The notes under the pieces: model-generated | What the model was told of the DNA's origin: nothing | What the model saw: only the letters and a program-made list of their open reading frames with translations | Database searches by the model: none | Program-made: the position numbers and the translations under genes | Assembly: GCA_938084875.1 (NCBI GenBank) | Contig: CALKFX010000085.1 | Coordinates: 1 to 39,548, forward strand | Source: an uncultured Flavobacteriales bacterium | Lineage (GTDB): Bacteria > Bacteroidota > Bacteroidia > Flavobacteriales_D > Parvicellaceae | Reading direction: 5' to 3' | Length of the DNA stretch: 39,548 bases | Part shown: piece by piece, positions 26,531 to 36,000 of the stretch | Numbering within the stretch: position 1 is the first letter of the stretch | Layout: each line of letters opens with the position of its first letter

Positions 26531-26689
26531 GTGAACCCTGAAGTAAAAATATCTTTTCTAGCAATAATGACAGTTGTTTTTGGATTAGTGGTATGGAGAA
26601 TTTCAAATAAAGTTTTTTCAGCAAATAAAAGAATCCAAAATAGTAAATTTGAAAAATCTGAATACAGAAAAAGATGGAAAAGAAGGTAA
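26531..26689 (+). CDS. Tiny single-span membrane protein between kynU and kmo
   Basis: The frame opens with GTG at 26531, 2 nt after the kynU stop, and ends at 26689, overlapping the first 16 nt of kmo. It encodes 52 residues: a short N terminus (MNPEVK), one hydrophobic helix (about residues 7-22, ISFLAIMTVVFGLVVW), then a strongly basic tail ending in YRKRWKRR. The positive charge after the helix predicts an N-out, C-in inner-membrane protein. Evidence for a real gene is the exact fit between two genes, the translational-coupling geometry and the clear helix plus charge pattern. Function is unknown; it could simply serve to couple kmo translation. The non-ATG start is the main weakness. Confidence 0.6.
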   Translation: MNPEVKISFLAIMTVVFGLVVWRISNKVFSANKRIQNSKFEKSEYRKRWKRR

Positions 26690-28014
26690 TAATTGTTGGG
26701 GCAGGTTTAGTTGGCTCTTTATGGGCTGTTTATATGCAAAAAGCTGGGTATCAAGTAGTAATTTACGAGAGAAGATCAGACATTAGAAAAGCTGAAATTA
26801 GTGCTGGTAAATCTATAAATCTAGCACTTTCTGAACGCGGATGGAATTCTTTAAAAGCGGCAGGTGTAGAAAAAGAAATTGAAAAAATTGCCATTCCAAT
26901 GAGCGGAAGAATAATGCATAGTATAAAAGGAGATTTGACTTACCAAGCATATGGGAAAAAAGACGAAGCAATATACTCAGTTTCAAGAGGCCACCTTAAT
27001 GCAATTATGATGGATCTTGCAGAAAGTAAAGGAAATACCAAAATTCATTACCAGCACCAATGCTTAGATGCTAATTTAGAAAAAGGCCATATTACTTTAA
27101 AAAACCTGAATAATCAAGAAATATTTGAAGACAAAGCAGATGTTATTTTTGCTGCCGACGGTGCATTTTCTGCAGTTCGGTACAACTCTATGCAAAAGGT
27201 AGATAGATTTAATTTTAGCCAATTTTACATTGAGGACGGTTACAAAGAATTACTTTTACCGGCAGATAAAAACGGAAATTATCAAATCGAAAAAAACGCC
27301 TTACACATCTGGCCCAGAGGACGTTTTATGCTGATTGCTTTGCCGAATGAAGACGGCTCTTTTACTTGTACTTTATTTATGCCTTTTGAAAATGACAAGT
27401 ACGCATTTAAACAATTAGATAGCGATGATAAAATTGAGAATTTTGTCAAAGAAGTATTTCCAGATTTTTATGAAATGATTCCAAATTTGATTGAGAATTG
27501 GCATCAAAATCCACTATCTTCTATGTCTATAACAAGATGTTTCCCTTGGACGATTGGAAAGTTTGCTCTTATGGGTGACTCTGCACATTCAACTGTTCCT
27601 TTTTATGGGCAAGGTATGAATGCTGGATTTGAAGATTGTTTCGTAATGTGGGAGCTCTTCAATAACCATAAAGACTGGGACAAAACATTTAAAGAATACC
27701 AAGAAATTAGAAAGCCAGATGGGGACGCTCTCCAAGACCTTTCGCTAGATAATTATTATGTTATGAGAGATCATGTCGCAGATGAAAAATTCTTACTTCA
27801 GAAAAAAATTGAAGCTAAAATTCATGAGCGCCATCCAAATAAATGGATTCCATTATATAGCCAAGTATCATTTAGCAACATAAGATATTCTGATGCTTAC
27901 AAGCAAGGAAAAATTCAAGAAAAGATAATGCGAAAAGTGATGAGCTCTCCAACTATTGAAAAAAATTGGGACTCGGAAGAAGTTGAAAATCAAATATTAT
28001 CTATGATTCAATAA
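26674..28014 (+). CDS. kmo: Kynurenine 3-monooxygenase
   Basis: KMO is an FAD- and NADPH-dependent aromatic hydroxylase that turns kynurenine into 3-hydroxykynurenine. The 446-residue protein has the N-terminal FAD motif IIVGAGLVGSLWAVYM (GxGxxG at 9-14), the 'GKSINLALSERGW' block specific to the KMO branch, a DG motif in FAADGAFSAVR, and the second FAD motif 'GDSAHSTVPFYGQGMNAGFED' starting at G301. The C-terminal region is hydrophilic here rather than the membrane-anchoring helix of the eukaryotic enzyme, as in other bacterial KMOs. It acts before kynureninase in the quinolinate route. It overlaps the tiny membrane ORF upstream by 16 nt and is followed after 2 nt by the next gene. Confidence 0.96.
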   Translation: MEKKVIIVGAGLVGSLWAVYMQKAGYQVVIYERRSDIRKAEISAGKSINLALSERGWNSLKAAGVEKEIEKIAIPMSGRIMHSIKGDLTYQAYGKKDEAIYSVSRGHLNAIMMDLAESKGNTKIHYQHQCLDANLEKGHITLKNLNNQEIFEDKADVIFAADGAFSAVRYNSMQKVDRFNFSQFYIEDGYKELLLPADKNGNYQIEKNALHIWPRGRFMLIALPNEDGSFTCTLFMPFENDKYAFKQLDSDDKIENFVKEVFPDFYEMIPNLIENWHQNPLSSMSITRCFPWTIGKFALMGDSAHSTVPFYGQGMNAGFEDCFVMWELFNNHKDWDKTFKEYQEIRKPDGDALQDLSLDNYYVMRDHVADEKFLLQKKIEAKIHERHPNKWIPLYSQVSFSNIRYSDAYKQGKIQEKIMRKVMSSPTIEKNWDSEEVENQILSMIQ

Positions 28015-28016
28015 TT

Positions 28017-28778
28017 ATGCGGAATTGTCTAATTCTTATATTGATAATTATTTCAGAAATTGGAAACAGTCAGATGAAAATGTATCAGAGAAAGAATATT
28101 CCATTAGTAGACTTTAATGGCACTTATCAATTACAAAATTTTTATTTAAGTCCTGGACTTACTTTCATGTTACCACATGAAATACCAAATGTTCTTACAA
28201 ATTCTAATAGTGAAATTAACGCCAATGGAAGATTAGCATATACTTTTGAAGCAGGAGCTTATCGAATTTTTGAAAAAGGAGGAAATATTTTTAATTATTT
28301 AGACTATGGAATTGGTTTTAAAAAACTTTCCGGCAGTGAGCAAATAAATGAAAGCAAGTCCATCTTTAAGCAAAGGTTTTTAACAGGTAGTTTTAATTTA
28401 AATAATATTTGGCAACTATCTGACAGAAAATTTATACAAACTAGCTTAGGGTCTAATATAGATTTTAAGTTATTTGAAGATGGAAGCCCATCTCCAAATA
28501 ATACAGATAAATTAACTTTGGCATTTCATTTAAAAGTTGGCTACGGATTTAAAGTAAAAAAAACTTTATTTATAATCCCAACAATGGAGTCCCCTTTTTT
28601 ATCGTTAAAGAAATGGGAACAAGGAAAATCTACATATGGGATTTTCAACAGCAGGTATAGACCCTTAATATTTAAAGTAAGATTTATATGGCTAAAAAAA
28701 CTTGGGAAAGGAAAGTGTCCTGAAGCACTTACAAGCCCAGAAGATAAAGCTAGGTACGAAAGAAATTATATGCAATAA
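28017..28778 (+). CDS. Predicted outer-membrane or periplasmic protein of unknown function
   Basis: The gene encodes a 253-residue protein with a signal peptide (about 1-19, RNCLILILIIISEIGNSQ). The mature part is rich in alternating aromatic and polar residues that suggest beta strands (YTFEAGAYRIF, LTLAFHLKVGYGFKV, PLIFKVRFIWLKK), consistent with an outer-membrane beta-barrel, but it does not end in the usual terminal Phe. Instead it ends with a soluble tail, 'KCPEALTSPEDKARYERNYMQ'. I do not recognise the family. It begins 2 nt after the kmo stop and its own stop overlaps the thioesterase start by one nucleotide, so it is part of the same transcript. No link to kynurenine metabolism is evident. 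Confidence 0.7.
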   Translation: MRNCLILILIIISEIGNSQMKMYQRKNIPLVDFNGTYQLQNFYLSPGLTFMLPHEIPNVLTNSNSEINANGRLAYTFEAGAYRIFEKGGNIFNYLDYGIGFKKLSGSEQINESKSIFKQRFLTGSFNLNNIWQLSDRKFIQTSLGSNIDFKLFEDGSPSPNNTDKLTLAFHLKVGYGFKVKKTLFIIPTMESPFLSLKKWEQGKSTYGIFNSRYRPLIFKVRFIWLKKLGKGKCPEALTSPEDKARYERNYMQ

Positions 28779-29302
28779 TGAAAAATTCTCAAAAAAAAGC
28801 AACGGAATCCTTAGCGGTTCAAACAAAAATGGTTTTACCCAATGATACCAATCCATTAAATACACTTTTTGGAGGAAGACTATTGGAGTGGATGGATGAA
28901 ATAGCAAGTATATCAGCTCACAAACACTGTGGTCGAGTAGTTGTAACTGCATCCATCAATAATGTTTCATTTGACGAACCTATATTCGCAGGAGAAATTG
29001 TATCATTACATGCAAAAGTAAGTAGAGCATTTAATTCTTCCATGGAAGTCTTTATAGATGTCTTTGTAGAAAACACAGATGGCAGCCGAAGAAAATGCAA
29101 CGAAGCCATTTATAATTTTGTAGCAATTGACCAAAACAGAAATCCAATAAGTGTTCCAACTTTAATTCCAGAAACACAAATTGACAAACAAAGATTTGAT
29201 TCTGCATTGAGAAGAAAACAACTTAGTTTAGTTCTGGCTGGAAAATTAAAACCCGAAGATGCTACAGAACTTAAAAATGCTTTATTCCCTAAACTAAAAT
29301 GA
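28778..29302 (+). CDS. Acyl-CoA thioesterase (hot-dog fold)
   Basis: The 174-residue protein is a single hot-dog domain of the YciA/BFIT-like acyl-CoA thioesterase family, which hydrolyses acyl-CoA to free acid and CoA. The 'NDTNPLNTLFGGRLLEWMDEIASISAHKHCG' stretch is the family signature: the GG-x-LL-x-WMD-x-x-A core carries the catalytic aspartate and the helix that packs in the hot-dog fold. Strands in 'VVVTASINNVSFDEPIFAGEIVSLHAKV' follow, and a C-terminal helical tail (about 140-174) rich in Arg/Lys. It is joined to the upstream gene by a TAATG overlap and to the downstream gene by an ATGA overlap. Chain-length preference cannot be predicted. Confidence 0.9.
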   Translation: MKNSQKKATESLAVQTKMVLPNDTNPLNTLFGGRLLEWMDEIASISAHKHCGRVVVTASINNVSFDEPIFAGEIVSLHAKVSRAFNSSMEVFIDVFVENTDGSRRKCNEAIYNFVAIDQNRNPISVPTLIPETQIDKQRFDSALRRKQLSLVLAGKLKPEDATELKNALFPKLK

Positions 29303-29904
29303 AAGCAAAAACTTGTAACGATATTTTTGAAAAAGTAATTAACTATTACCATGTTAAAAATGCGGTTGATGCATCCTATCTTAACCCATTTAAAAAAGAA
29401 ACATTGGAATTTTTACTTTTTGAAAAATGCTGGATAGATACCGTTCAATGGCATTTAGAGGACCTAATTAGAAATCCTAATTTAAATCCAAAAAATGGAT
29501 TAGCTATAAAACACAGAATCGATTCTTCAAACCAAAAAAGAACTGATATTGTAGAAAAAATTGACGATTATTATTTCCGTGTTTTTAAAGAAAAATCAAA
29601 TTCCGAGAGTAGAATAAATACCGAAAGCCCTGGATGGGTTGTGGACAGACTTTCTATTTTAAATTTGAAAATATTCCACATGAACGAACAAACAGAAAGG
29701 AAAGATGTTACTCAAGAACACATTTTAAATTGCAGTGAAAAATTAGATATTTTAAAGCAACAAAAAATTGATCTAAGTCTTTCTTTTGACCAACTTTTAC
29801 AAGAATACAAAAGTGGAGTCAAAAAAATGAAAGTCTACAGGCAAATGAAAATGTATAACGATTCAACTTTAAATCCTGAACTCTATCAAAAAAACAATAG
29901 CTAA
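29299..29904 (+). CDS. DUF4254 family protein
   Basis: The gene encodes 201 residues, all alpha-helical by appearance, with no signal peptide or membrane segment. It matches the DUF4254 pattern: an aromatic-rich N-terminal half with 'CWIDTVQWHLEDLIRNP', then 'KHRIDSSNQKRTDIVEKID', 'SPGWVVDRLSILNLKIFHM', and a coiled-coil-like C-terminal half ending in a Lys/Met-rich stretch. DUF4254 genes lie beside family 9 glycosyltransferases in many Bacteroidota, exactly as here (8 nt before the GT9 gene). This suggests a role in lipopolysaccharide or surface-glycan assembly, but no biochemical function is known to me. The start overlaps the thioesterase stop by 4 nt. Confidence 0.85.
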   Translation: MKAKTCNDIFEKVINYYHVKNAVDASYLNPFKKETLEFLLFEKCWIDTVQWHLEDLIRNPNLNPKNGLAIKHRIDSSNQKRTDIVEKIDDYYFRVFKEKSNSESRINTESPGWVVDRLSILNLKIFHMNEQTERKDVTQEHILNCSEKLDILKQQKIDLSLSFDQLLQEYKSGVKKMKVYRQMKMYNDSTLNPELYQKNNS

Positions 29905-29911
29905 AAATATA

Positions 29912-30898
29912 TTGATTATACGATTTTCGGCACTTGGAGATGTAATACTTGTAAGACCAATAATTCAACTATTTCTAAAAACATATCCAGATGTTAGAGT
30001 ATGGATGGTTTCAAATATAAATAATAAGTCAATTTTTGATTTTGACGAAAGATTAAAATTTATTGGCATAGATTTTAATTCAAAAGAAAAAAAAATATTT
30101 CAAATAGCTAAAAAAGTTAAAGTTGTTTCAGAAAATATAAATTTTAATGGAATTTATGACCTTCACGACGTTATACGTTCAAAAATACTTTGCTTGATTC
30201 TATCTTCAAAAACAGATGTTTCTAGAGTTTTTGAAAAGCAAAGGAGTTTAAAAAATAAAATTATAAGTAAAAAAATCGGTTTACAGAAACTTAAAACGTC
30301 AAGTGAGCAATATTTAAATTGTCTAAAACAAGATTTTGAAAAACTTGATTTTTCTAATATTTATAAGTCATTAAAAGGTAGCGATAATAAAAAAAACATT
30401 ATTGGAATTGCCCCTTTTTCAGCACATAAAAGTAAAATATGGCCTTTGTCAAACTATCAAAAAATAATAAATCATTTTAATAACTTTAAGTTTGTGATTT
30501 TTGCTTTTGGAAGTCAAGAGTTAGAATATTCAAAAACTTACTTTTTAAAAAACTCAAACTGTAGTGTAATTGATGGAAATCTAGATCTGAATGAACAAAT
30601 GGAATTAATTAATAGTTTCAAAGTATTTATTTCTATGGATAGTGCCAATATGCATTTGGCAAGTCTTACAAGTACTAAGGTTGTCTCTATATGGGGTCCG
30701 ACACATCCTTTTTTAGGATTTAGACCTTTATTTAATGAAAAGTTTATTGTTCAGTTAAGTAATGAAGAATTTAATGATAGACCTATTAGTATTTATGGAA
30801 AAATAAGAAATACTGATAAAGTTAAGGCTGAACAGTCTATGTCTAGAATTGATGCGGAAAGGGTAATTGAAAAAATTAATTTAGCTATTAACCAATAA
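29912..30898 (+). CDS. Glycosyltransferase family 9 (heptosyltransferase-like)
   Basis: The 328-residue protein is a GT-B fold glycosyltransferase of family 9, the heptosyltransferase group that builds the inner core of lipopolysaccharide. The N-terminal strand IIRFSALGDVILVRPII is characteristic (the D is conserved and functional). The C-terminal domain shows 'IGIAPFSAHKSKIWPLSNYQKII', the 'FISMDSANMHLASL' motif that contacts the nucleotide sugar, and 'VSIWGPTHPFLGF'. Starting with TTG at 29912 gives the usual N-terminal length. The same frame stays open to 29873 without an ATG, so a non-standard upstream start overlapping DUF4254 cannot be excluded. The stop codon touches the convergent purS stop with no gap. 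Confidence 0.9.
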   Translation: MIIRFSALGDVILVRPIIQLFLKTYPDVRVWMVSNINNKSIFDFDERLKFIGIDFNSKEKKIFQIAKKVKVVSENINFNGIYDLHDVIRSKILCLILSSKTDVSRVFEKQRSLKNKIISKKIGLQKLKTSSEQYLNCLKQDFEKLDFSNIYKSLKGSDNKKNIIGIAPFSAHKSKIWPLSNYQKIINHFNNFKFVIFAFGSQELEYSKTYFLKNSNCSVIDGNLDLNEQMELINSFKVFISMDSANMHLASLTSTKVVSIWGPTHPFLGFRPLFNEKFIVQLSNEEFNDRPISIYGKIRNTDKVKAEQSMSRIDAERVIEKINLAINQ

Positions 30899-31150
30899 TT
30901 AAGATGGACTCAAAGAGAAAGTAAAGCTTTCCATTATCTGATTACATAAAAGCTTTTTACAGGCTTCCTCAACAATTTTTTTTGCAGAGTTTTCATCGCT
31001 AGTTTCCACGTAAAGTGTGATATGTTTTCCAATTCTAACATTACTGATTTCAGTAAGACTTAAATTGTCCATACTTTGGGTAACTGCCTTACCTTGTGGA
31101 TCTAGTAATGCTTCAAGTGGCATAATATCAATACTGGCTTTAAATCTCAT
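30899..31150 (-). CDS. purS: Phosphoribosylformylglycinamidine synthase subunit PurS
   Basis: PurS is the small accessory subunit that links PurQ and PurL in the three-component FGAM synthase. The 83-residue protein shows the family pattern: a first strand FKASIDIMP, the LLDPQGKAV motif, 'SNVRIGKHITLYVET', a helix 'AKKIVEEACKKLL', and 'NQIMESFTFSL' at the end. Its presence predicts that this organism uses the small PurL plus PurQ arrangement rather than the fused large PurL of enterobacteria. It overlaps pssA by 4 nt (ATGA), so purine and phospholipid genes are on one transcript. The stop codon abuts that of the convergent glycosyltransferase. Confidence 0.93.
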   Translation of the reverse strand: MRFKASIDIMPLEALLDPQGKAVTQSMDNLSLTEISNVRIGKHITLYVETSDENSAKKIVEEACKKLLCNQIMESFTFSLSPS

Positions 31151-31863
31151 GATACAAAATTATTAATTAAAGAAAACGATAAATACAAAAATAGAACAAT
31201 AGGGAGAATAAGAAAGGTATTTCCAAATATTATTAAAAAAACGAGACAAATTATCGATGAAATTATCCACATATAAATAAGCTTGTTTGAATTAAAATTT
31301 AAATTCTTTATTTTCAAGGATAAAAACTTCCATTTACTTACCATTAAAAAGCTGATTAAAAGAATGGTTAAGGGTAAGTAAACTTGGTAATTAGTAATAT
31401 TTACTAAGAAGCTTCTATACTCTAGATAAGTCCAGGTCAAACTAACAGTAATTAATGCAAAAGCAGGAATTGGAAGACCTATGAAAAAAGAACTTTCTTC
31501 TTTTAAAGTATTAAATCTAGCTAGTCGAATTGCTCCAAGCAATGGGATAAGACCAAGAATCATAAAAAGCCAAAAATCTATGTGTTTTTCAACAAAAAAC
31601 AAAGATAAGGAGCTTACAAAATAAACAATTACAGCAGGTGCAATTCCAAAAGTTACTAAATCTGCAAAAGAATCTAATTGAGTGCCTAAAGAAGATTGAA
31701 CATTTAATTTTCTAGCGGCAAATCCATCAAAGTAATCAAGGACTGAGGCTAAGAGAATTGCACCAATAGCCAATTCAATTTCTGCTAAATATGCAAAATA
31801 AATTGAAATCCATCCTAACAGGAGATTCGTCGAAGTAATTATATTGGGAATATTTTTTTTCAT
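31147..31863 (-). CDS. pssA: CDP-diacylglycerol--serine O-phosphatidyltransferase
   Basis: This is a membrane enzyme that makes phosphatidylserine from CDP-diacylglycerol and serine, the precursor of phosphatidylethanolamine. The 238-residue protein has several membrane helices. It contains the CDP-alcohol phosphotransferase signature D-x2-D-G-x2-A-R-x8-G-x3-D-x3-D as DYFDGFAARKLNV...GTQLDSFAD (D43, D46, D64, D68). The N-terminal 'NIITSTNLLLGWISI' and the 'GIAPAVIVYF' segment favour type II PssA over phosphatidylglycerophosphate synthase. The partner decarboxylase (psd) is not in the window. It is the first gene of the pssA-purS pair. Confidence 0.93.
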   Translation of the reverse strand: MKKNIPNIITSTNLLLGWISIYFAYLAEIELAIGAILLASVLDYFDGFAARKLNVQSSLGTQLDSFADLVTFGIAPAVIVYFVSSLSLFFVEKHIDFWLFMILGLIPLLGAIRLARFNTLKEESSFFIGLPIPAFALITVSLTWTYLEYRSFLVNITNYQVYLPLTILLISFLMVSKWKFLSLKIKNLNFNSNKLIYMWIISSIICLVFLIIFGNTFLILPIVLFLYLSFSLINNFVS

Positions 31864-31955
31864 ATATGTGAACTAAATTAGTGTAAACTTCGTTTTATAA
31901 TAAACAAAAAAACAATATTTAGTTTTTACTTTGCTAATTATATTTAAATTATACT

Positions 31956-33029
31956 GTGAAAAATTACTACCTGTTTCTATTGCTATTTATTAATTATTCA
32001 ATTTCTGGACAAATAAATTCTCCGAAATATAGTAATGAATTTCTTAATATTGGTGTTGGAGCTCGATCCTTGGCAATGTCTAACTCTGTGATTACCAGCA
32101 CCAATAGCGCTATGTCTGGTTTCTGGAATCCAGCAAATCTTTCTAATATCAATAACGACATTCAAGTAGGGTTAATGCATGCAGAATATTTTGCTGGAAT
32201 TGCAAAGTATGATTTTGGAAGTATTGCAAAAAAAATTGATGAAAAAAGTGGTTTTGGATTTTCTTTTTTAAGGTTTGGAGTTGACAATATCCCTAACACC
32301 TCAGAGCTTATTGATGCACAAGGAAATGTAAACTACGACAGGATTTCCTATTTCAGCGCTGCAGATATTGCATTTATTGGTAGTTATGGAAGAAAAATAA
32401 ACGAATATCTTTCTGTCGGAGGTTCCGCTAAAATAATTAATAGAACTGCTGGAGACTTTGCATCAGCTTGGGGTTTTGGAATTGACATTTCTTCCACATA
32501 TATTAAAAATGACTGGGCAGTTGCTCTAGTGGCTAAAGATGTAACATCCACCTTCAATGTCTGGAGATACCAGCTGTCTAGTGAAATGATTAACACATTT
32601 AATTCTACTGGCAATGAAATACCGGAAAATGGTCTTGAACTGACTTTACCTAGATTAATAGTAGGATTAAGTAAAAATTATGAGTTTGAAAAAAACGTTC
32701 ATTTATTAATAGAATTCAATGCAGACATAACAACTGATGGAAAAAGAAATGTATTGGTTTCTGGGAATCCTTTTTCTATTGACCCTCATATAGGTAGTGA
32801 ATTTAACATAAAAGATATTGTTTTCATTAGGGGAGGTATTGGTAATGTTCAAAAAACACCTGACTTAACAGGAAAAATGATTTACACCATTCAGCCAAAT
32901 TTAGGGATTGGAATTAATATTAAAGGAGTTGAAATTGAATATGCTTTAACAGATATTGGTGATGTTTCAATTGCTGAATACAGCAATATTTTTTCATTAA
33001 AATTCAACTTAAATCCAAAAACAAATTGA
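31956..33029 (+). CDS. PorV2-like T9SS outer-membrane protein (PorV/PorQ family)
   Basis: The 357-residue outer-membrane barrel belongs to the PorV/PorQ (FadL-related) family, which in type IX secretion shuttles cargo from the SprA translocon to the PorU sortase. It has a signal peptide ending near SISGQ and the family block 'EFLNIGVGARSLAMSNSVITSTNSAMSGFWNPANL' (about 30-64), then alternating strands, ending with 'IEYALTDIGDVSIAEYSNIFSLKFNL'. The block just quoted and the adjacent long sortase point to the PorV2 subgroup rather than canonical PorV, but this is a judgement by eye. It starts with GTG at 31956. Its stop overlaps the TTG start of the sortase gene by 2 nt, so expression is tightly coupled. 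Confidence 0.82.
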   Translation: MKNYYLFLLLFINYSISGQINSPKYSNEFLNIGVGARSLAMSNSVITSTNSAMSGFWNPANLSNINNDIQVGLMHAEYFAGIAKYDFGSIAKKIDEKSGFGFSFLRFGVDNIPNTSELIDAQGNVNYDRISYFSAADIAFIGSYGRKINEYLSVGGSAKIINRTAGDFASAWGFGIDISSTYIKNDWAVALVAKDVTSTFNVWRYQLSSEMINTFNSTGNEIPENGLELTLPRLIVGLSKNYEFEKNVHLLIEFNADITTDGKRNVLVSGNPFSIDPHIGSEFNIKDIVFIRGGIGNVQKTPDLTGKMIYTIQPNLGIGINIKGVEIEYALTDIGDVSIAEYSNIFSLKFNLNPKTN

Positions 33030-36000
33030 AAATATTAAAGATAAAAATAGCTTTTTTATTTTTTTTCTTAGGGTTTTATCAGAGCAATTTTTCCCAGTCT
33101 TTAGGAAATGAGTGGATTAATTATAACCAGCAATACTTCCATTTTCCAATTGTTGAAACAGGTATCTACAGACTAAATTATGAGACCATTAATAATCATT
33201 TAATTAGTATAGGAGTAAACATTAATAATGTTCCGCATAATAATTTTCAAGTCTTTGGGAAAGAAAATGAAGTTTCTCTTCTTGTAAAAGATAATAATAA
33301 CAATGGGTTTTTAGACCCCTTGGAATATATTGAATTTTATGCTGAAAAAAATGATGGGTGGCTAGATTCTTTAGTCTATGATTCTACACATTTTATGCCT
33401 GATAAGTACTACAGTCTTTTTAATGATACCATTAGATATTATTTTTCATGGAATAGTAACTCTAATAATAAAAGAACTACTGTAGAAGTAGACACAAATT
33501 ACAGCATCTATAATCCTATAAATTATTGTTGGAAAACACAAGTTCTAAAGTTTAAGACCAATTATAATGTTGGTTATCAAATTGATGGTATTTCAAGTCC
33601 AAAATATGAAAAAGCTGAAGGATGGGCAGGGGCAACTTTGCAAAAAAATAATTCAAATATTGAGCAAATAAGTTCAATAAATTGTGTTGGAAGTGGCCCA
33701 AATGCATTTGGAGAAATAAATCTTTTTTCTGCAAATTCCTCCACCAACAACTCCAATGGAAACAATCATAATACCAAATTATTTATCAATAATAATCTAG
33801 TTTTTGATTCTTCATATTTTAATTACCAGACCCTTCATGTAAAATATAGTCTTAGTAGTAATAACGTCTCCAACGTTACTGATTTTAAGCACGAGATTTC
33901 CGATATAGGACAAGGAACAGATTATCAAAATATAGCTTCAATTAGTTTATCCTATCCTCACTCTACAGATTTTTCTTCCTATGAAAAATTACATTTCGGA
34001 GTTCCATTTTCCTTAAATCAAAAACAAAGGCTGACTATTACCAATAATGTAAGTGCGTTAGGCTCCCCAATACTTTATATTCTAGGCGATGAGCATAAAA
34101 CAGTTCCATTAATAACCAATAATACTAATTTAGAAGCAGTTATTCCAATTACTCAAACCGATTCTATAATTTGCTATTTATTAACTGATTCAAATGTTAA
34201 TCATATTAAAAAAATTCACACTGTAAATGGCCAAGGATATTTCAATAATTTTAATTCTTTACAAATTGACAGTGCATTTGTTATAATTACTAATAAAAAT
34301 CTACTTTCTTCATCAAGAAGCTATGCAGCATATAGAGCAACAAATATAGATACATTAGTTGTGGATATCGAAGAACTTTACCACCAGTTTTCATCAGGAA
34401 TATTCAAAAATCCTTTAGCAATAAAAAGATTTTTAAAATTTAGTATGGTTAATTGGCCCAGTTGGCCTTCACATATTTTTTTAATTGGGAAATCTGTAAG
34501 ATTTAATAATGAAACATCTCCTGGCTCAAGAAATGACACCATTTCTTATGAATTGAACTTAGTTCCATCATGGGGATACCCTAGTTCAGACAATCATTTT
34601 GCTGTTGGCTTAGAAAGTAATAAAAGAAGTTATTCTCTTCCAATAGGCAGATTGAGTGTAAACAAAAACACCTCGGTGCTTAACTATTTAAATAAAGTAA
34701 TAGAGTTGGAATCTCAACAAGGAAATAACAGTAATTATACTATAGAAAATAAGGCATGGCAAAAAAATATTGCTCATTTTTCAGGTGGAAGCGATAGCTC
34801 TGAACAAGCTTATATGAATAATTATTTGGAGCAATTCCAAAATATAATTGAAGACACCTTGTTTGGTGGTCGGGTTAAAAAGTTTGGAAAAAACCCTTTC
34901 ACTTCAACAATAGATCCTTTAGAGTTTCAAATTGTTCAAAATTATTTAGAGGAAGGTATTTCATTGATGACTTTTTTTGGACATGCATCTTCCGGCTATG
35001 GGTTTAGTCAAAATATTGATCAACCGGAAAACTGGAATAACCAAGGTAAGTATCCAATGGTAATTGGCTTAGGCTGTTATTCTGGCGATGTACATAATCC
35101 AGATACCAATAGCTTTTCAGAACAAATTATTCGTCCTGTAAATAGTGGTGCAATTGGATTCATTTCTACCGTTAAGCAAGGATTCACACCCTATATAAAT
35201 TTTTACAGCAAGAAATTATACAAAATGATTGGAAAATATGGCTATAATAAATCTATAGGTCAGCAAATGGTTATGACCGTTGACTCTCTAGACCAAAGTA
35301 CTTCATTAGTAACTTGGGAACCAAAATTTGAAAGTAATTACAATGGAATGTCTCTTCAGGGAGATCCTGCTGTGAAAATTAATTCCCATAACTTACCAGA
35401 ATTATTGCTCTCTGAACAAGATGTATGGACAGAGCCAAGCGTGGTAGATATTTCAAAATCAAATTTTGATTTAAAATTCAAAGTATACAATTTGGGAAGA
35501 GCTTTTAGAGATTCTGTTTTTGTAGAATTAATACAAGAACTTCCCGACGGATCAGACACTATTTACTCCAAATTTGTTCCTGGTATATTAAATGAAGACA
35601 CCATAACTTTTAGTGTAATTAATCAACCTGAAACTAGTATTGGCCAAAATATTTTTACAATTTCAATTGATTTACCAATTTCCACCATTGAAGAGGCTTA
35701 TGACGAAAGCGGTAATAATAGAATTCAATATTTTATGAATATTTCTTCAAATTCAATAATTCCAGTTTGGCCATATGATTTAAGTATTGTTGGAACCCCA
35801 ACTGATACACTAAGAGTTTCAACTATTAATCCATTAGAGTCATCCAATATTTATTATTTTGAAATAGACACCAATATCCAATTTAGTTCTCCATTTTTAA
35901 AAACACAGTCCATTGTTTCTAGCGGGGGAGTTATTGAAGCAATTCCAGGAAACTGGTCTAATAGCATCACCAACTTAAATGATTCATTATTTTTCGAAGA

